Shown: positions 41,620 to 50,564, numbered from the stretch's first letter. The stretch: DNA of 64,000 bases from Mucilaginibacter sp. KACC 22773 (GCF_028736215.1 NZ_CP117883.1:434001-498000), one strand, 5' to 3'. Notes: a model not told the origin generated them from the sequence alone. Made by a program: numbers and translations.

Positions 41620-43422
41620 CTATTTAACATACACAGAAACAACCTGGTTAGCCGATGTACGCGCACAACCTGAGCTCAGTACGGTGCATCCGGGATCCAT
41701 TTCAACAAAACTGCCATTTTTCCAGTAACCGTTTTCGCCCGATGACGATGATGCACCGCCCGCATACAAATCGGTGTTATTGTATAAGAATAGCGAAGAT
41801 ACGTTTTCGGCAACTGCATAGGCCGATGGAGCAAGCATGGTGCCATTTTTCCAAACTGCCCCTGCCCCATTGTATTGCCCGCCTACATATACATCACTGC
41901 CCGCTACCAGTATGCTGGAAACGCTGTTGAATAAACTGTTGCCAGGTGTGTTTAACGGGATAGAAACGCCATTTTTCCAGAGGCGTGGTGCTTTATTTAT
42001 GATTCCGCCCGTACCAGGGTCCCTTATTTCTTCAGTGCCGGCCACGTAAACGGCGCCGCCCGAAACAGCTATTGCCGTGGCCAACGCGTTACCTGAGTGT
42101 ATGCCATCGGTTATGTCAATTGGGGTGCCGTTTTTCCAGTAAGTGGCTTTTAAAATGGTAGAAGTTCCCAGGTATCGCGCCCCTGCCACGTATGTGTCGC
42201 CATTGCTCACGGCTAAAGCGTTGTTTAAATAATTACTTGTACCCGAGCCTCCGATATTAGTGACTGTTGTAGTTGTTAACTGGGTAGCCGTGCCATTTTT
42301 CCATACATAGTAAGTACCATTAATCTGGCCAAGGCAATAAACATCGGTACCCGAAATAACTATCGAAAACGTGTACCCTGTTTGTGAAGATAGATGCACA
42401 GCTGTGCCATTTTTCCAATAAGTTGGTGTATTGGTAGATGCAGGCCCGGCTACATAAATATCGGTACCGGAGCCAACCATAGCGTAAGGGGTTGTACAAT
42501 CGGTTATGGCCGTGAAGGATGAGTTTTTCCAATAACCAAAGCCTTTGACGATATCAGACCCAAGTACATACACACTTGGGCCGGCTACGGTGTATGTAAA
42601 AGCTATACCATTAGATGTGCCGCCAACAGTGGTAACGGTTACATTACCCGAACTGCCGCCGCCTGGCACTTTAACAACCAGTTGCGTAGTACTTGCGGTG
42701 GTAACGGTGGCAGCGGTCCCGTTAAATTTAACCGTATTATTAGCAGCTACGGCATCAAAGTTGGTCCCGGTAATGGTAATTGATGCACCTTCGGCAGCCG
42801 ATGTCGGATTAATTGCCGTGATAGTTGGGGCTACAATGTAGGTAAATACAGGCCCGGTAGCGGTTCCGCCCGATGTGGCTACAGTTACGGCCCCGCTGGT
42901 GGCCGCAGCCGGCGCGGTAACCACCAATTTTGTGGTTGTAGCCGATGTAACAGTTGCTGCCACACCGTTAAATTTTACGGTGTTATTAACAGCAGTTGCA
43001 TCAAAGTTTGTCCCGGTAATTGTTACGGCAGCCCCTGCTTTGGCCGAAACAGGGCTGATTGTGGCAACTGTTGGCGCCATTAAGTAGGTAAATACCGGCC
43101 CGGTGGCGGTTCCGCCTGTTGTGGTTACGGTTATGGCCCCGGTGCTGGCAGCCGCGGGCGCTGTTACAACCAAAGTGCTTGCGGTAGCTGATGTAACACT
43201 TGCAGCAGTTCCGTTAAATTTTACGGTATTATCGGCGGCCGTAGCGCTGAAGTTTGCGCCGCTGATAGTAACAACAGTGCCTGCAATGCCGGAAGCGGGG
43301 CTGATGGTATTAACCGCGGGCAGTTTTACAGGTATGATTATCGGGCTGCTTTTTTTACAGCCAGGCGAAACAAAAAGTATCGCAAAAAATATACAAATGG
43401 AGTAGCTGAGCTTTGTTTTCAT
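41620..43422 (-). CDS. Secreted lipoprotein with three IPT/TIG domains and YWKNG repeats
   Basis: A 600-residue predicted surface lipoprotein. SPII-like signal MKTKLSYSICIFFAILFVSP with Cys22 at GCKKS. Three consecutive IPT/TIG immunoglobulin-like domains (about 35-115, 115-195, 195-280), each with SPxSGxxGxxVTIxGxNFxxx, NTVKFNGxAAxVTxAxxxxL and VTVxxxGGTxxGPxFTY. The rest (about 285-600) has repeats of about 45 residues centred on YWKNGTxxxL with DVYxxG, likely a beta-propeller of about six blades. The repeat DNA is nearly identical between TIG domains, suggesting recent duplication. Probably a cell-surface binding protein; the response regulator and sensor kinase upstream may control it. 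Confidence 0.88.
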   Translation of the reverse strand: MKTKLSYSICIFFAILFVSPGCKKSSPIIIPVKLPAVNTISPASGIAGTVVTISGANFSATAADNTVKFNGTAASVTSATASTLVVTAPAAASTGAITVTTTGGTATGPVFTYLMAPTVATISPVSAKAGAAVTITGTNFDATAVNNTVKFNGVAATVTSATTTKLVVTAPAAATSGAVTVATSGGTATGPVFTYIVAPTITAINPTSAAEGASITITGTNFDAVAANNTVKFNGTAATVTTASTTQLVVKVPGGGSSGNVTVTTVGGTSNGIAFTYTVAGPSVYVLGSDIVKGFGYWKNSSFTAITDCTTPYAMVGSGTDIYVAGPASTNTPTYWKNGTAVHLSSQTGYTFSIVISGTDVYCLGQINGTYYVWKNGTATQLTTTTVTNIGGSGTSNYLNNALAVSNGDTYVAGARYLGTSTILKATYWKNGTPIDITDGIHSGNALATAIAVSGGAVYVAGTEEIRDPGTGGIINKAPRLWKNGVSIPLNTPGNSLFNSVSSILVAGSDVYVGGQYNGAGAVWKNGTMLAPSAYAVAENVSSLFLYNNTDLYAGGASSSSGENGYWKNGSFVEMDPGCTVLSSGCARTSANQVVSVYVK

Positions 43423-43552
43423 AAGGTATAGTTTGATGTTTTAGCGCGAAGTGTTAAAACCGCATTTACTTGCCTATGAAATTGAGCATATTTAGGATGG
43501 TGGTCAATCCTCTTTTTGAGTGAATTGCGGGCAAACCTTCCTGATCAGCCTA

Positions 43553-44179
43553 TTACAATATTTTTTCCTTCAGCGCCTTGGCTATCGCTTCTTTGCCACA
43601 GTTTACATGAAGTTTTAGATATATTTTTTTGAGGTGCGAGCGTACGGTGTCAAAAGCCATATTCAGCTCATCGGCTATTATTTTAATACTGTTCCCTTTT
43701 ATTAAAAGCTGCAGCACATCAGTTTCGCGCAAGGTGAGGTTGTATTGGTTGTCGTTTTTTTGCTGAAATGACATGAGCACTTTTCTGGCAATTACGGGCG
43801 ACATGGGCGCACCACCATCCAATACCTCGCGGATAGCATCAAACAGCCGGGCCGGCGGCGTTTTTTTTAATAAATAACCGTTGGCCCCGGCGCAAAGGCA
43901 CTGAAAAAGCTTCTCATCATCCTCAAAAACAGTGTACATGATTACGGCAGTTTCCGGGCGGGCTTGTTTTACCATAGCAACCCCGCTTATACCAGTTTTG
44001 CCCGGCATATCTATATCCATCAGCACAACATCAGGCTTAAGCCGTTCTATGATCTCTGCCGCCTGGTTACAATTATCAAAATCGCCTTTAACTGCGTACT
44101 CAGGGTCGCTGTTAAGCAGGTAGGCCAATGATTCGCGCAGGCGGTCATTATCTTCAAATAAAACTATACTTACCGGCAT
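43553..44179 (-). CDS. Response regulator, NarL/LuxR family
   Basis: A 208-residue two-component output protein. The receiver has the acidic pair Glu9/Asp10 (FEDNDRLRE), phosphoacceptor Asp55 in DVVLMDIDMPGKTG, and Lys105 in LLKKTPPARLFDAI. The DNA-binding part is a LuxR-type helix-turn-helix (about 145-205): NLTLRETDVLQLLIKGNSIK and ELNMAFDTVRSHLKKIYLKL. It is 53 bp downstream of the sensor kinase gene on the same strand and surely pairs with it. Its target may include the adjacent IPT/TIG lipoprotein gene, by proximity only. Confidence 0.95.
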   Translation of the reverse strand: MPVSIVLFEDNDRLRESLAYLLNSDPEYAVKGDFDNCNQAAEIIERLKPDVVLMDIDMPGKTGISGVAMVKQARPETAVIMYTVFEDDEKLFQCLCAGANGYLLKKTPPARLFDAIREVLDGGAPMSPVIARKVLMSFQQKNDNQYNLTLRETDVLQLLIKGNSIKIIADELNMAFDTVRSHLKKIYLKLHVNCGKEAIAKALKEKIL

Positions 44180-44231
44180 AAGTGCTAAATTACGGTTTAC
44201 TATTCAACAGGCCTATCACTCTTTTGAGTGA

Positions 44232-47200
44232 TTAAAGCAGGGGTATTATAATGGTAAGTAAAGTACCTTCATTGCTGGCCGACAAAATTGAAATACTCCC
44301 TTTCCACTTTGCTAACCTTATTTTCATGTTTTTTATACCGTTACGTGCCGTAGGCTGTGTTGTATCAAAGCCTTTGCCATTGTCTTTAATAATCATTTGC
44401 AAATGGTTTTGGTTGGTTTGCAGGCTAATGTCGACATACGTTGCGGCGGCGTGTTTGTAAATGTTGTTTACCGCCTCTTTAAATACCAGGTAAATATCTT
44501 TTCTTTTTTCCATGTGCAGCTTTTTGTGGGCTATCTTTTCGTCAAAATGGAAATGATAGGCAATGTTTGCACCTTCAAACAATTCGGCGGTGTATCTTTT
44601 CATCCGCGCCACGGTTTGCTCATAGCTGTCATTTAGGGTGTTTATGCTCCACACAATATCATCTAATGATTGGTTGGATGTATTTACTTCTTCGGTTATC
44701 CGCTTCAAAAATCGCCGGGCTTGTTCTGGTGCCGATAGGTTGGCGTTGCTGAGTTCGGTAAGTATATTGATGTTGCTGAGGGTTGAGCCGATGTCGTCAT
44801 GTAAATCTGTGGCGATACTATTGCGGATAGCCTGAACCCGCAATAGCTGCCTGATGCGGTTAAGGTAGACGAAATAAATAATGCCGCCGGCGGTTATGAT
44901 TGCTAAAACGATAAACCACCAGCTTTTATAATAAGGAGTTTGCACCGAAAAAAGCAAAGTGGCCTGGTTTGTACTCATTGTACCATCTGCCATTTGTGCT
45001 TTAACCCTGAAAGTGTATTTGCCCGATAGCAGGTTTGAAAACGATATTTGCCGGGTTCGACCTACCGAGATCCAATTTTTGCTCAAGTTATTAAGCCGGT
45101 AATAATATCGGTTCTGCATGCCGTCAACCAGGTTAACCGCGCTAAAAGCAATACTGATATTATTGTCGTTTGCCGGCAGGCTAATGCTTTGGGCCGGATT
45201 TAAATTATTGCCCGATGAAGTTACAGCGGTAATTAATACGCCCGTGGCACGGCGCGGCCGCAGCAATTGGTTTGGTATTGCACTGTAAAATATATGTGCG
45301 GTATTAAAATACACCTTATTTACGGTGCTATCGTACTTTACGCTTAACACAGGATCTTCTGACGATGGGTAGTAACCGCCAAATAAAAAAAAATGGCCGG
45401 TACCGGGTTCCATGCAGTTTAACCCGTTTTTAGTGCCAATCCATAGGCGGCTTTTATTGTCGGCAGCAAGGCTGTAAACGGTGTTTGATGATAGGGCTTC
45501 GGGCATATCAACCTTTTTAAATTTTTGGCTGCTGATGTCAAATTTCACCAGGCCAGCATTAGTGCCCATCCATATTTTACCCCTGCCATCTGCATAGATG
45601 GCGTTGATAACGCCATTATCAAAATCGGTATTATAAGCCGTGGGGAACAGCACAAATTTATGATTAGCACGACTCCATTTTACCAGCCCGCGGCCTTCGG
45701 TACCGCCCATCCACAGATCGCCAAATTCATCCTCGGCAATACAAACGGGGAACCTGATGGGCAGTGGATTGTTTTTATCCTTTTTTGAATAAAGCTGTAG
45801 CCTATTATTGGTTAAATTATAAGCGGCAAGACCATTCCCTTCGCCAAGGCCCATCCAAAGAAAGTTTTCTTTGTCGGTAAATTGGGTTACCACGGGGCAT
45901 TTTCCAATCAATGGCACATTTACCGGCCGGGGCACGGCCTGGCCTTTTTTCCATTCATATATACCTCTTTGCGTACCTATCCAAAATTTATCCCTGCCCG
46001 CAGCCCTGATATTCCAGGTATCATTTACGCCGGCAGTTTCCCCCATTAATATTTCCTTCCATGGCGAATTGATCTGATTGGTGTAAAATACCCCGCCACC
46101 GGTGGTGGTTAAAAAAATATGGTCCTTAACCACAAAAGTGCCCGATAGATCTATCCCCCGCTGATCTTCGGCGTTATATGCCGGCAGCTCAATTGTAGAA
46201 ACCCCGTTGGCTATCAGCGTAAACTTATACAAACCATTGTTGGTGCCCACCCAAAGGTTGCCTTCGGTATCAAACAACGTGCAAAACACATGTTGTTTGG
46301 GTAATAATATGCCGCTTTTAAAGCCGCTATGCCCAATGGCCGGTGTATCAGTGTTCCAGTACGCCAGCCCACCATCGCTTAGGGTACAAGTTGCAAGCCC
46401 ATTGTTTAGCAGGTTGATGTGCGTGTTATAATATATCTGGCCTTTTCCGGGCAAATGATTGAAAGTTGAGGCCGTTACCTGGCCTGATATGGAATTCAAA
46501 AAGAAAACACTATCAACCATGTGTTTCACAAACCACAGATTTCCGTTTTTATCAAATGCGATATCCCTGACATTTAAACTATCTATCACCGATAGGGGAT
46601 ACCCCTTTAACTGGTTTAACGGAATAATTTTATTGCTTGTGGGAGTATAAATATGATATTGAATTTTTTTACCCTTCACCAATCTGAAAAGAACGCTCCC
46701 GTTGGGTAGGGCGTGGATGCTTTCTACGAACATAACCCAGGTTGCTCCCTGGTCATTAGGCCCTTTGATAAATTGAAGTATGTTAAGGTTTTGATCAAGT
46801 TTATAAAGTCCCGTTTGCGAGGCCGCCCAGATATTATTTTGCTTATCTACCGATACGATATAGAAATTATTTTCGAAAGGGAACATTTTTGCCGAAGCCG
46901 GCACCAGCAGGTTTTTAAATGTATTGGCCCTTGTATTAAACATGCATAAGCCGGTTGATGTGGCTACCAGTAACCGGTGCCCGGGGAATTTTTGTACGGA
47001 GATGATATTATTGCCCGGCAGCGAGCTTGTTGCTCTGGAATGATGAAAATTTTTAAACTCAACCCCGTCATACCGGCTTAAGCCGTAGTTGGTGCCCAGC
47101 CATAAAAAGCCATCATCGTCCTGGCAAATTGTATTGATAGTGGCATCAGGCAAACCATCTTTTACAGAAATATAAGCCGGCCGGATTTTATCCAGCTTTT

Positions 47201-47261
47201 GTGCGTGCACGACAAGCAGCACACCATTCAGCAGTAAAAGTAGAATGAATTTCCGGTACAT
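44232..47261 (-). CDS. Sensor histidine kinase with Reg_prop propellers and Y_Y_Y domain
   Basis: A 1009-residue membrane sensor. Signal peptide MYRKFILLLLLNGVLLVVHA; then two seven-bladed Reg_prop (two-component regulator propeller) domains (about 25-690) with repeats such as DDGFLWLGTNYGLSRYDG. A Y_Y_Y domain (about 700-770), one membrane helix (about 780-800, WWFIVLAIITAGGIIYFVYL) and a HisKA_3 kinase follow. The phosphorylated His is about His821 in TDLHDDIGSTLSNI; ATPase boxes are EAVNNIYKHA and DNGKGFD. This HisKA_3 type matches the NarL-type regulator downstream. The ligand is often a polysaccharide fragment in relatives with this architecture. Confidence 0.95.
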   Translation of the reverse strand: MYRKFILLLLLNGVLLVVHAQKLDKIRPAYISVKDGLPDATINTICQDDDGFLWLGTNYGLSRYDGVEFKNFHHSRATSSLPGNNIISVQKFPGHRLLVATSTGLCMFNTRANTFKNLLVPASAKMFPFENNFYIVSVDKQNNIWAASQTGLYKLDQNLNILQFIKGPNDQGATWVMFVESIHALPNGSVLFRLVKGKKIQYHIYTPTSNKIIPLNQLKGYPLSVIDSLNVRDIAFDKNGNLWFVKHMVDSVFFLNSISGQVTASTFNHLPGKGQIYYNTHINLLNNGLATCTLSDGGLAYWNTDTPAIGHSGFKSGILLPKQHVFCTLFDTEGNLWVGTNNGLYKFTLIANGVSTIELPAYNAEDQRGIDLSGTFVVKDHIFLTTTGGGVFYTNQINSPWKEILMGETAGVNDTWNIRAAGRDKFWIGTQRGIYEWKKGQAVPRPVNVPLIGKCPVVTQFTDKENFLWMGLGEGNGLAAYNLTNNRLQLYSKKDKNNPLPIRFPVCIAEDEFGDLWMGGTEGRGLVKWSRANHKFVLFPTAYNTDFDNGVINAIYADGRGKIWMGTNAGLVKFDISSQKFKKVDMPEALSSNTVYSLAADNKSRLWIGTKNGLNCMEPGTGHFFLFGGYYPSSEDPVLSVKYDSTVNKVYFNTAHIFYSAIPNQLLRPRRATGVLITAVTSSGNNLNPAQSISLPANDNNISIAFSAVNLVDGMQNRYYYRLNNLSKNWISVGRTRQISFSNLLSGKYTFRVKAQMADGTMSTNQATLLFSVQTPYYKSWWFIVLAIITAGGIIYFVYLNRIRQLLRVQAIRNSIATDLHDDIGSTLSNINILTELSNANLSAPEQARRFLKRITEEVNTSNQSLDDIVWSINTLNDSYEQTVARMKRYTAELFEGANIAYHFHFDEKIAHKKLHMEKRKDIYLVFKEAVNNIYKHAAATYVDISLQTNQNHLQMIIKDNGKGFDTTQPTARNGIKNMKIRLAKWKGSISILSASNEGTLLTIIIPLL

Positions 47262-47622
47262 TTTTCGAGATAGTTAAAGATATGGTATTCAGCTAATTGT
47301 TTGCCTGGCTAAAAAATATTTTAACATACAAACAGCCTGGTACCATCAGGGCAAACGCAGCTAATAGGGTTAACATAACTTAACATATTTCAAATATATT
47401 TTTTGTAAATACTTAATAATCAATTATTTGTATTTTAACATGGTTAACACTAAATTGATCGATCAAATTAGAAGCATCCAAATATTTATGCTGTTGTTGG
47501 CCAATACAAGTCCCTTTGGTACCGGGATCATTTGACCCCGATCAGGCAATAAAAACAAGGTATCGTTTGATGCTTATATCTTCCCGGTTATTCGTAGTCT
47601 ATCGCTATTGGAATGTCTGGCA
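47262..47622. other. Intergenic region upstream of the sensor kinase
   Basis: 360 bp, AT-rich in 47380-47470, without gene-like frames. It holds the promoter of the minus-strand kinase and the left flank of element copy A. A TATCTTTA near 47280 on the minus strand is one mismatch from the -7 consensus. Confidence 0.45.
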
Positions 47623-47860
47623 AGCTACCACAAGTGTTTTTTGCCGCCTTCAGCCTTATGGCCCGCTGATAGGTAAACGCCATGCTAAGTAATGAATATG
47701 CAAATCCCGGGTGTCCGTTTCATCCGGGATTTTGTATTTTTAAAGGGAGCAAAAGAGTAATACAAAAGCATTAAGGTTAACAACAAACATTGTTGATTGG
47801 CCTAAAGGTATGGCGTATACTTAGCATGTGGGCCACAAGGCTGGAGCCTTGCGGCAGCGG
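47623..47860 (+). repeat. Repeat element copy A (TIR, internal hairpin)
   Basis: About 238 bp. Left end GCTACCACAAGTG...GCCGCCTTCAGCCTTATGGC; right end GGGCCACAAGGCTGGAGCCT followed by TGCGGCAGCGG, an imperfect inverse of the left end. Internal features: GATAGGTAAACGCCATGCTA on the left side and its partly inverted counterpart TATGGCGTATACTTAGCATG on the right; a hairpin AATCCCGGGTG/CATCCGGGATT with TTGTATTTTT after it. Closely matches copies B and C in the same orientation. Confidence 0.9.
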
Positions 47861-47933
47861 GTGGGGGAAACAGGATGATAACAGATAAAAAAGAAATAGC
47901 AGAATTTGTTAAACAAGCAAAAAAGAAATAATA

Positions 47934-48515
47934 ATGAAGCGACGCCTATTTTTTATACTATTCTTTTGTATAGGAATGTATAAAACATCTTTTGGACAAT
48001 ATTTTAAGATAATAGAATTTGATTATAGTTACAAAGATGGTTTTTCCATTAAGAGTAAGGATCATTCATTTAAAATTCAAAATAGAAAGAGTAAAACCGT
48101 TGAAATGTCTTATCCGATAAAGATGGGTATTGATATATACTCCGAAAAAGACACGATTGCAATGATTAGTGAATTGTTAAAAATTGAAGGAGATAAAAGA
48201 CCTTGTATTTTACCAGTCATTTGCTATAATTCTTTGAGGTCTGAGATCTTCATGGGCGAAACAAAGCAATACTCGTTGCAGGTTGAGGCTTTGTTCATAA
48301 TTAACCAATTATATTTTAGTCACCCATTTAATTACTCTCCATTTCCGGCATTGTTTGATGAAAGAGATGAGTCTATATTAACGATGAATGAAAAAGGTAT
48401 AGCTAAGGCTTATGCTCAATATCGACAGTGGTTTGCCGAAATTAAGACTGTAGGATTGTCTGTCGCAAGGGAAAGGAAAATTTATCCCTTAAATGGTTCA
48501 ATCAGGTGGTATTGA
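47934..48515 (+). CDS. Exported orphan protein 1 of the repeat-gene array
   Basis: A 193-residue protein with a Sec signal peptide (MKRRLFFILFFCIGMYKTSF, cleavage near SFGQ). The mature part is mixed alpha/beta with many Lys, Tyr and Phe, and short motifs such as YSEKDTIAMISELLKIEGDK. Not recognised. Gene composition is clearly more AT-rich than the neighbouring kinase gene, a sign of different origin. It starts 73 bp after element A, and element B begins 37 bp after its stop. No sequence likeness to the other two genes of the array was seen. Confidence 0.7.
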   Translation: MKRRLFFILFFCIGMYKTSFGQYFKIIEFDYSYKDGFSIKSKDHSFKIQNRKSKTVEMSYPIKMGIDIYSEKDTIAMISELLKIEGDKRPCILPVICYNSLRSEIFMGETKQYSLQVEALFIINQLYFSHPFNYSPFPALFDERDESILTMNEKGIAKAYAQYRQWFAEIKTVGLSVARERKIYPLNGSIRWY

Positions 48516-48552
48516 TTAGATTGGTTGTAAACGGCGGCGTGACCGCTATCTC

Positions 48553-48840
48553 CAGCTACCGCAAGCGTTTTTCGCTGCTGCAAGCCTCCATGCTTGTGGC
48601 CCGCTGATAGGTAAACGCCATGCTAAGTAATAAATATGCAAATCCCGGATGTTTAATTTCATCCGGGTGTTTGTATTTTTAAACGGAGTAAAGAGTAATA
48701 CAAGAGCTTTAAGGTTAACAATAAACATTGTTGATTATCCTAAAGGCATGGCGTGTACCTTAGCATGCGGGTCACAAGCCAGGAGGCTTGCGGCAGCGGG
48801 GGGCTTGCGGTAGCTGAGGCACAAGCCAGGAGGCTTGCGG
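48553..48840 (+). repeat. Repeat element copy B with a doubled right end
   Basis: Left end CAGCTACCGCAAGCGTTTTT, followed by GCAAGCCTCCATGCTTGTGG; core GATAGGTAAACGCCATGCTA conserved; hairpin AATCCCGGATG/CATCCGGG present. The right-end motif CACAAGCCAGGAGGCTTGCG occurs twice, at about 48771-48792 and 48820-48840, separated by GGGGGGCTTGCGGTAGCTGA. The left end here carries a compensating change (CAAGCC where A and C have CCAGCC), matching its own right ends, which supports selection for or maintenance of the terminal pairing. Confidence 0.88.
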
Positions 48841-48977
48841 TGCGAAGGATCAACTAAAGGGAATGCAGTTGACGATGAAAACGAAATTCGGCAAGATCTC
48901 AACCTACCTTTAAGACCGTTTGATCCCTTGCATAAAGAAAGTAACTTCAATCATTAGTTTTAATATGTATTTAGAAT

Positions 48978-49574
48978 ATGAAAAAAAATGTATTTTTTTA
49001 TTTGGTTTTATGCACGTTCATGGCCTCATGTAATTTCGCAACTCCTAAAAAAGAAGTAAGGCAACGCCGCGTTTCATTATTCTGCCTCAAAGAGAATGAT
49101 ACGGTTTATGTTAAGATTACAAATAACACCGATAGCACCATTTATATCCCGGGAAAATATATGCCGGACTTTACAAACAATGATGATACGCTTCATTTTG
49201 AAACGATTAACAAATTTAAATATGGTGTTACCCGTTATTATCGATATAAGCATGTATTGGCTTTTGAGTTTTATACAACCCGGGAAATAAATGGCATTAA
49301 AGCCGATTCTGTAGAAGAATATAAATCGCAGGTAACATTTTTTAATCAATTTCGGGTTCTGCCAATGCGCGATATAAAACCTGGATCGTCATTTATTGAA
49401 AGGCTCGAGTTTGACGTCCCCCGATATGTAACTGTGGGGCAAGCCGTATATTATAAGAGTCCATTTTTTCAGAAAAATCAAATTAATTCTCAATATTTAT
49501 ATAAAGATTTTCTGCTTTTTGACAGTTTGCGTGCAAACTACGTTAATGCTCCGGTTTTGAATAGATATCGATAA
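48978..49574 (+). CDS. Orphan lipoprotein 2 of the repeat-gene array
   Basis: A 198-residue lipoprotein with the SPII signal MKKNVFFYLVLCTFMASC (lipobox Cys18). The mature protein is strand-rich: RVSLFCLKENDTVYVKITNN and DSTIYIPGKYMPDFTNNDDT, resembling an immunoglobulin-like fold with a C-terminal SSFIERLEFDVPRYVTVGQ strand pair. Family not recognised. AT-rich like its two neighbours. Element C starts nine bases after its TAA, much like the third gene, whose stop is followed at once by the truncated element D. Confidence 0.72.
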   Translation: MKKNVFFYLVLCTFMASCNFATPKKEVRQRRVSLFCLKENDTVYVKITNNTDSTIYIPGKYMPDFTNNDDTLHFETINKFKYGVTRYYRYKHVLAFEFYTTREINGIKADSVEEYKSQVTFFNQFRVLPMRDIKPGSSFIERLEFDVPRYVTVGQAVYYKSPFFQKNQINSQYLYKDFLLFDSLRANYVNAPVLNRYR

Positions 49575-49582
49575 ATATTCCC

Positions 49583-49822
49583 CCAGCTATCGCAAGCGTT
49601 TTTCGCTGCCTCCAGCCTTGTGGCCCGCTGATAGGTAAACGCCATGCTAAGTAATGAATATGCAAATCCTGGATGCACGTTTCATCCGGGATTTTGTATT
49701 TTTAAACAGAGCAAAAGAGTAATATAAAAGTATTAAGGTTAAACAACAAACATGGTTAATTGGCCTAAAGGTATGGAGTATACTTAGCATGTGGGCCACA
49801 GGGCTGGAGCCTTGCGGTAGCG
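49583..49822 (+). repeat. Repeat element copy C
   Basis: About 240 bp, the most regular copy. Left end CAGCTATCGCAAGCGTTTTT, then CGCTGCCTCCAGCCTTGTGG; right end GGGCCACAGGGCTGGAGCCT and TGCGGTAGCGG. The core hairpin AATCCTGGATG/CATCCGGGATT is kept through wobble, followed by TTGTATTTTT. Same orientation as A and B. Confidence 0.9.
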
Positions 49823-49874
49823 GTAGGGCAAACTTGAAAAAGATAAAGAGGATATACAAAATCTAAAATCACTT

Positions 49875-50288
49875 ATGAAACTCTTAACTATCACATACGT
49901 GGGCATTGTTTTTTTATTAACTACTCAATTTTCAGCCAAAGCAAACGCAAATTACAAGATAATTGCCGATTCAACAAAAGAGGAATCTTGGATATCTGAT
50001 AATGTTTATAAGCTTAAGGAAGTTAGGCAGAAAGCTATTTTTTTAACTAAAATCAAAGGAGCTAAGGCGCGAATTTCTATTTTGATAAGATCAAGGCCTT
50101 CAACTCTTAACCCAAACTATGACATTCAAGTGGGATACTCGAGTAAAATTAGATTTGAGGTTTATTATAACTTCCGCATAAATAAAACCTTTGTTTATCT
50201 ACATAATATTCAAAACCATATTGAAATTGCTGACTTAAATGGGCAATATATTTCTTTATTGAAATGGAGAAAGCTAAATAAGTTATAA
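49875..50288 (+). CDS. Exported orphan protein 3 of the repeat-gene array
   Basis: A 137-residue protein with a Sec signal peptide (MKLLTITYVGIVFLLTTQFS, cleavage near AKANA). The mature part carries KEVRQKAIFLTKIKGAKARI, SILIRSRPSTLNPNYDIQVG and RINKTFVYLHNIQNHIEIAD, suggestive of a small beta-barrel or sandwich. Not recognised. AT-rich. Starts 52 bp after element C; the TAA at 50288 is followed within four bases by the truncated element D. The three array proteins share export signals but no sequence similarity. Confidence 0.68.
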   Translation: MKLLTITYVGIVFLLTTQFSAKANANYKIIADSTKEESWISDNVYKLKEVRQKAIFLTKIKGAKARISILIRSRPSTLNPNYDIQVGYSSKIRFEVYYNFRINKTFVYLHNIQNHIEIADLNGQYISLLKWRKLNKL

Positions 50289-50292
50289 TTCC

Positions 50293-50341
50293 CCAGCTAT
50301 CGCAAGCGTTTTGTCGCTGCCGCCTTCAGCTACTGCAAGGT
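50293..50341 (+). repeat. Truncated repeat element D (left end only)
   Basis: CAGCTATCGCAAGCGTTTTG and CGCTGCCGCCTTCAGC repeat the left end of copies A-C, then similarity stops. The absent part includes the core hairpin and the right end. It terminates the array. Confidence 0.8.
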
Positions 50342-50399
50342 CTTTTGCTGGTATTAATTTATGATATTTTGTTTTACTTAAAAATATAAACTACCAGTT

Positions 50400-50482
50400 G
50401 TGTACCACCCCGTACCAGGGTGTTTCAGGGCGTACCAGGGCGTACCAGGGTGTTTCAGGGTGTCTCGTCCGTAGTGGTACAC
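50400..50482. repeat. 10-bp tandem repeat flanked by a 9-bp inverted repeat
   Basis: Consecutive 10-bp blocks of consensus YGTNYCAGGG (CGTACCAGGG three times, TGTTTCAGGG twice, plus diverged units) fill 50401-50470. GTGTACCAC at 50400-50408 and GTGGTACAC at 50474-50482 enclose them. The layout echoes the iterated-word hairpins elsewhere in the window. Confidence 0.8.
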
Positions 50483-50564
50483 ATACTTTGGTACCAAAAG
50501 CCCGCCTCTATGTTGTCAGTTTAGTTCTGCTCCCTGGCTGTTTCTCAAATCTACTTTAAAAAAA

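Noticed and set aside
42545..43405. Long valine/alanine-rich forward frames opposite the IPT/TIG gene
   Set aside because: They are antisense shadows of repetitive TIG-domain codons with no independent signal peptide or family motif.
44232..47261. Hybrid two-component protein with AraC output (HTCS)
   Set aside because: The chain ends with a HisKA_3-type kinase; there is no receiver or AraC domain, and a separate NarL-type regulator follows.
47623..50341. CRISPR array
   Set aside because: Repeats are ~240 bp with gene-sized spacing and terminal inverted repeats, unlike 24-37 bp CRISPR repeats; no cas genes.
50400..50482. CRISPR or iteron-type replication origin
   Set aside because: Units are only 10 bp with no spacers, and there is no replication initiator gene nearby.
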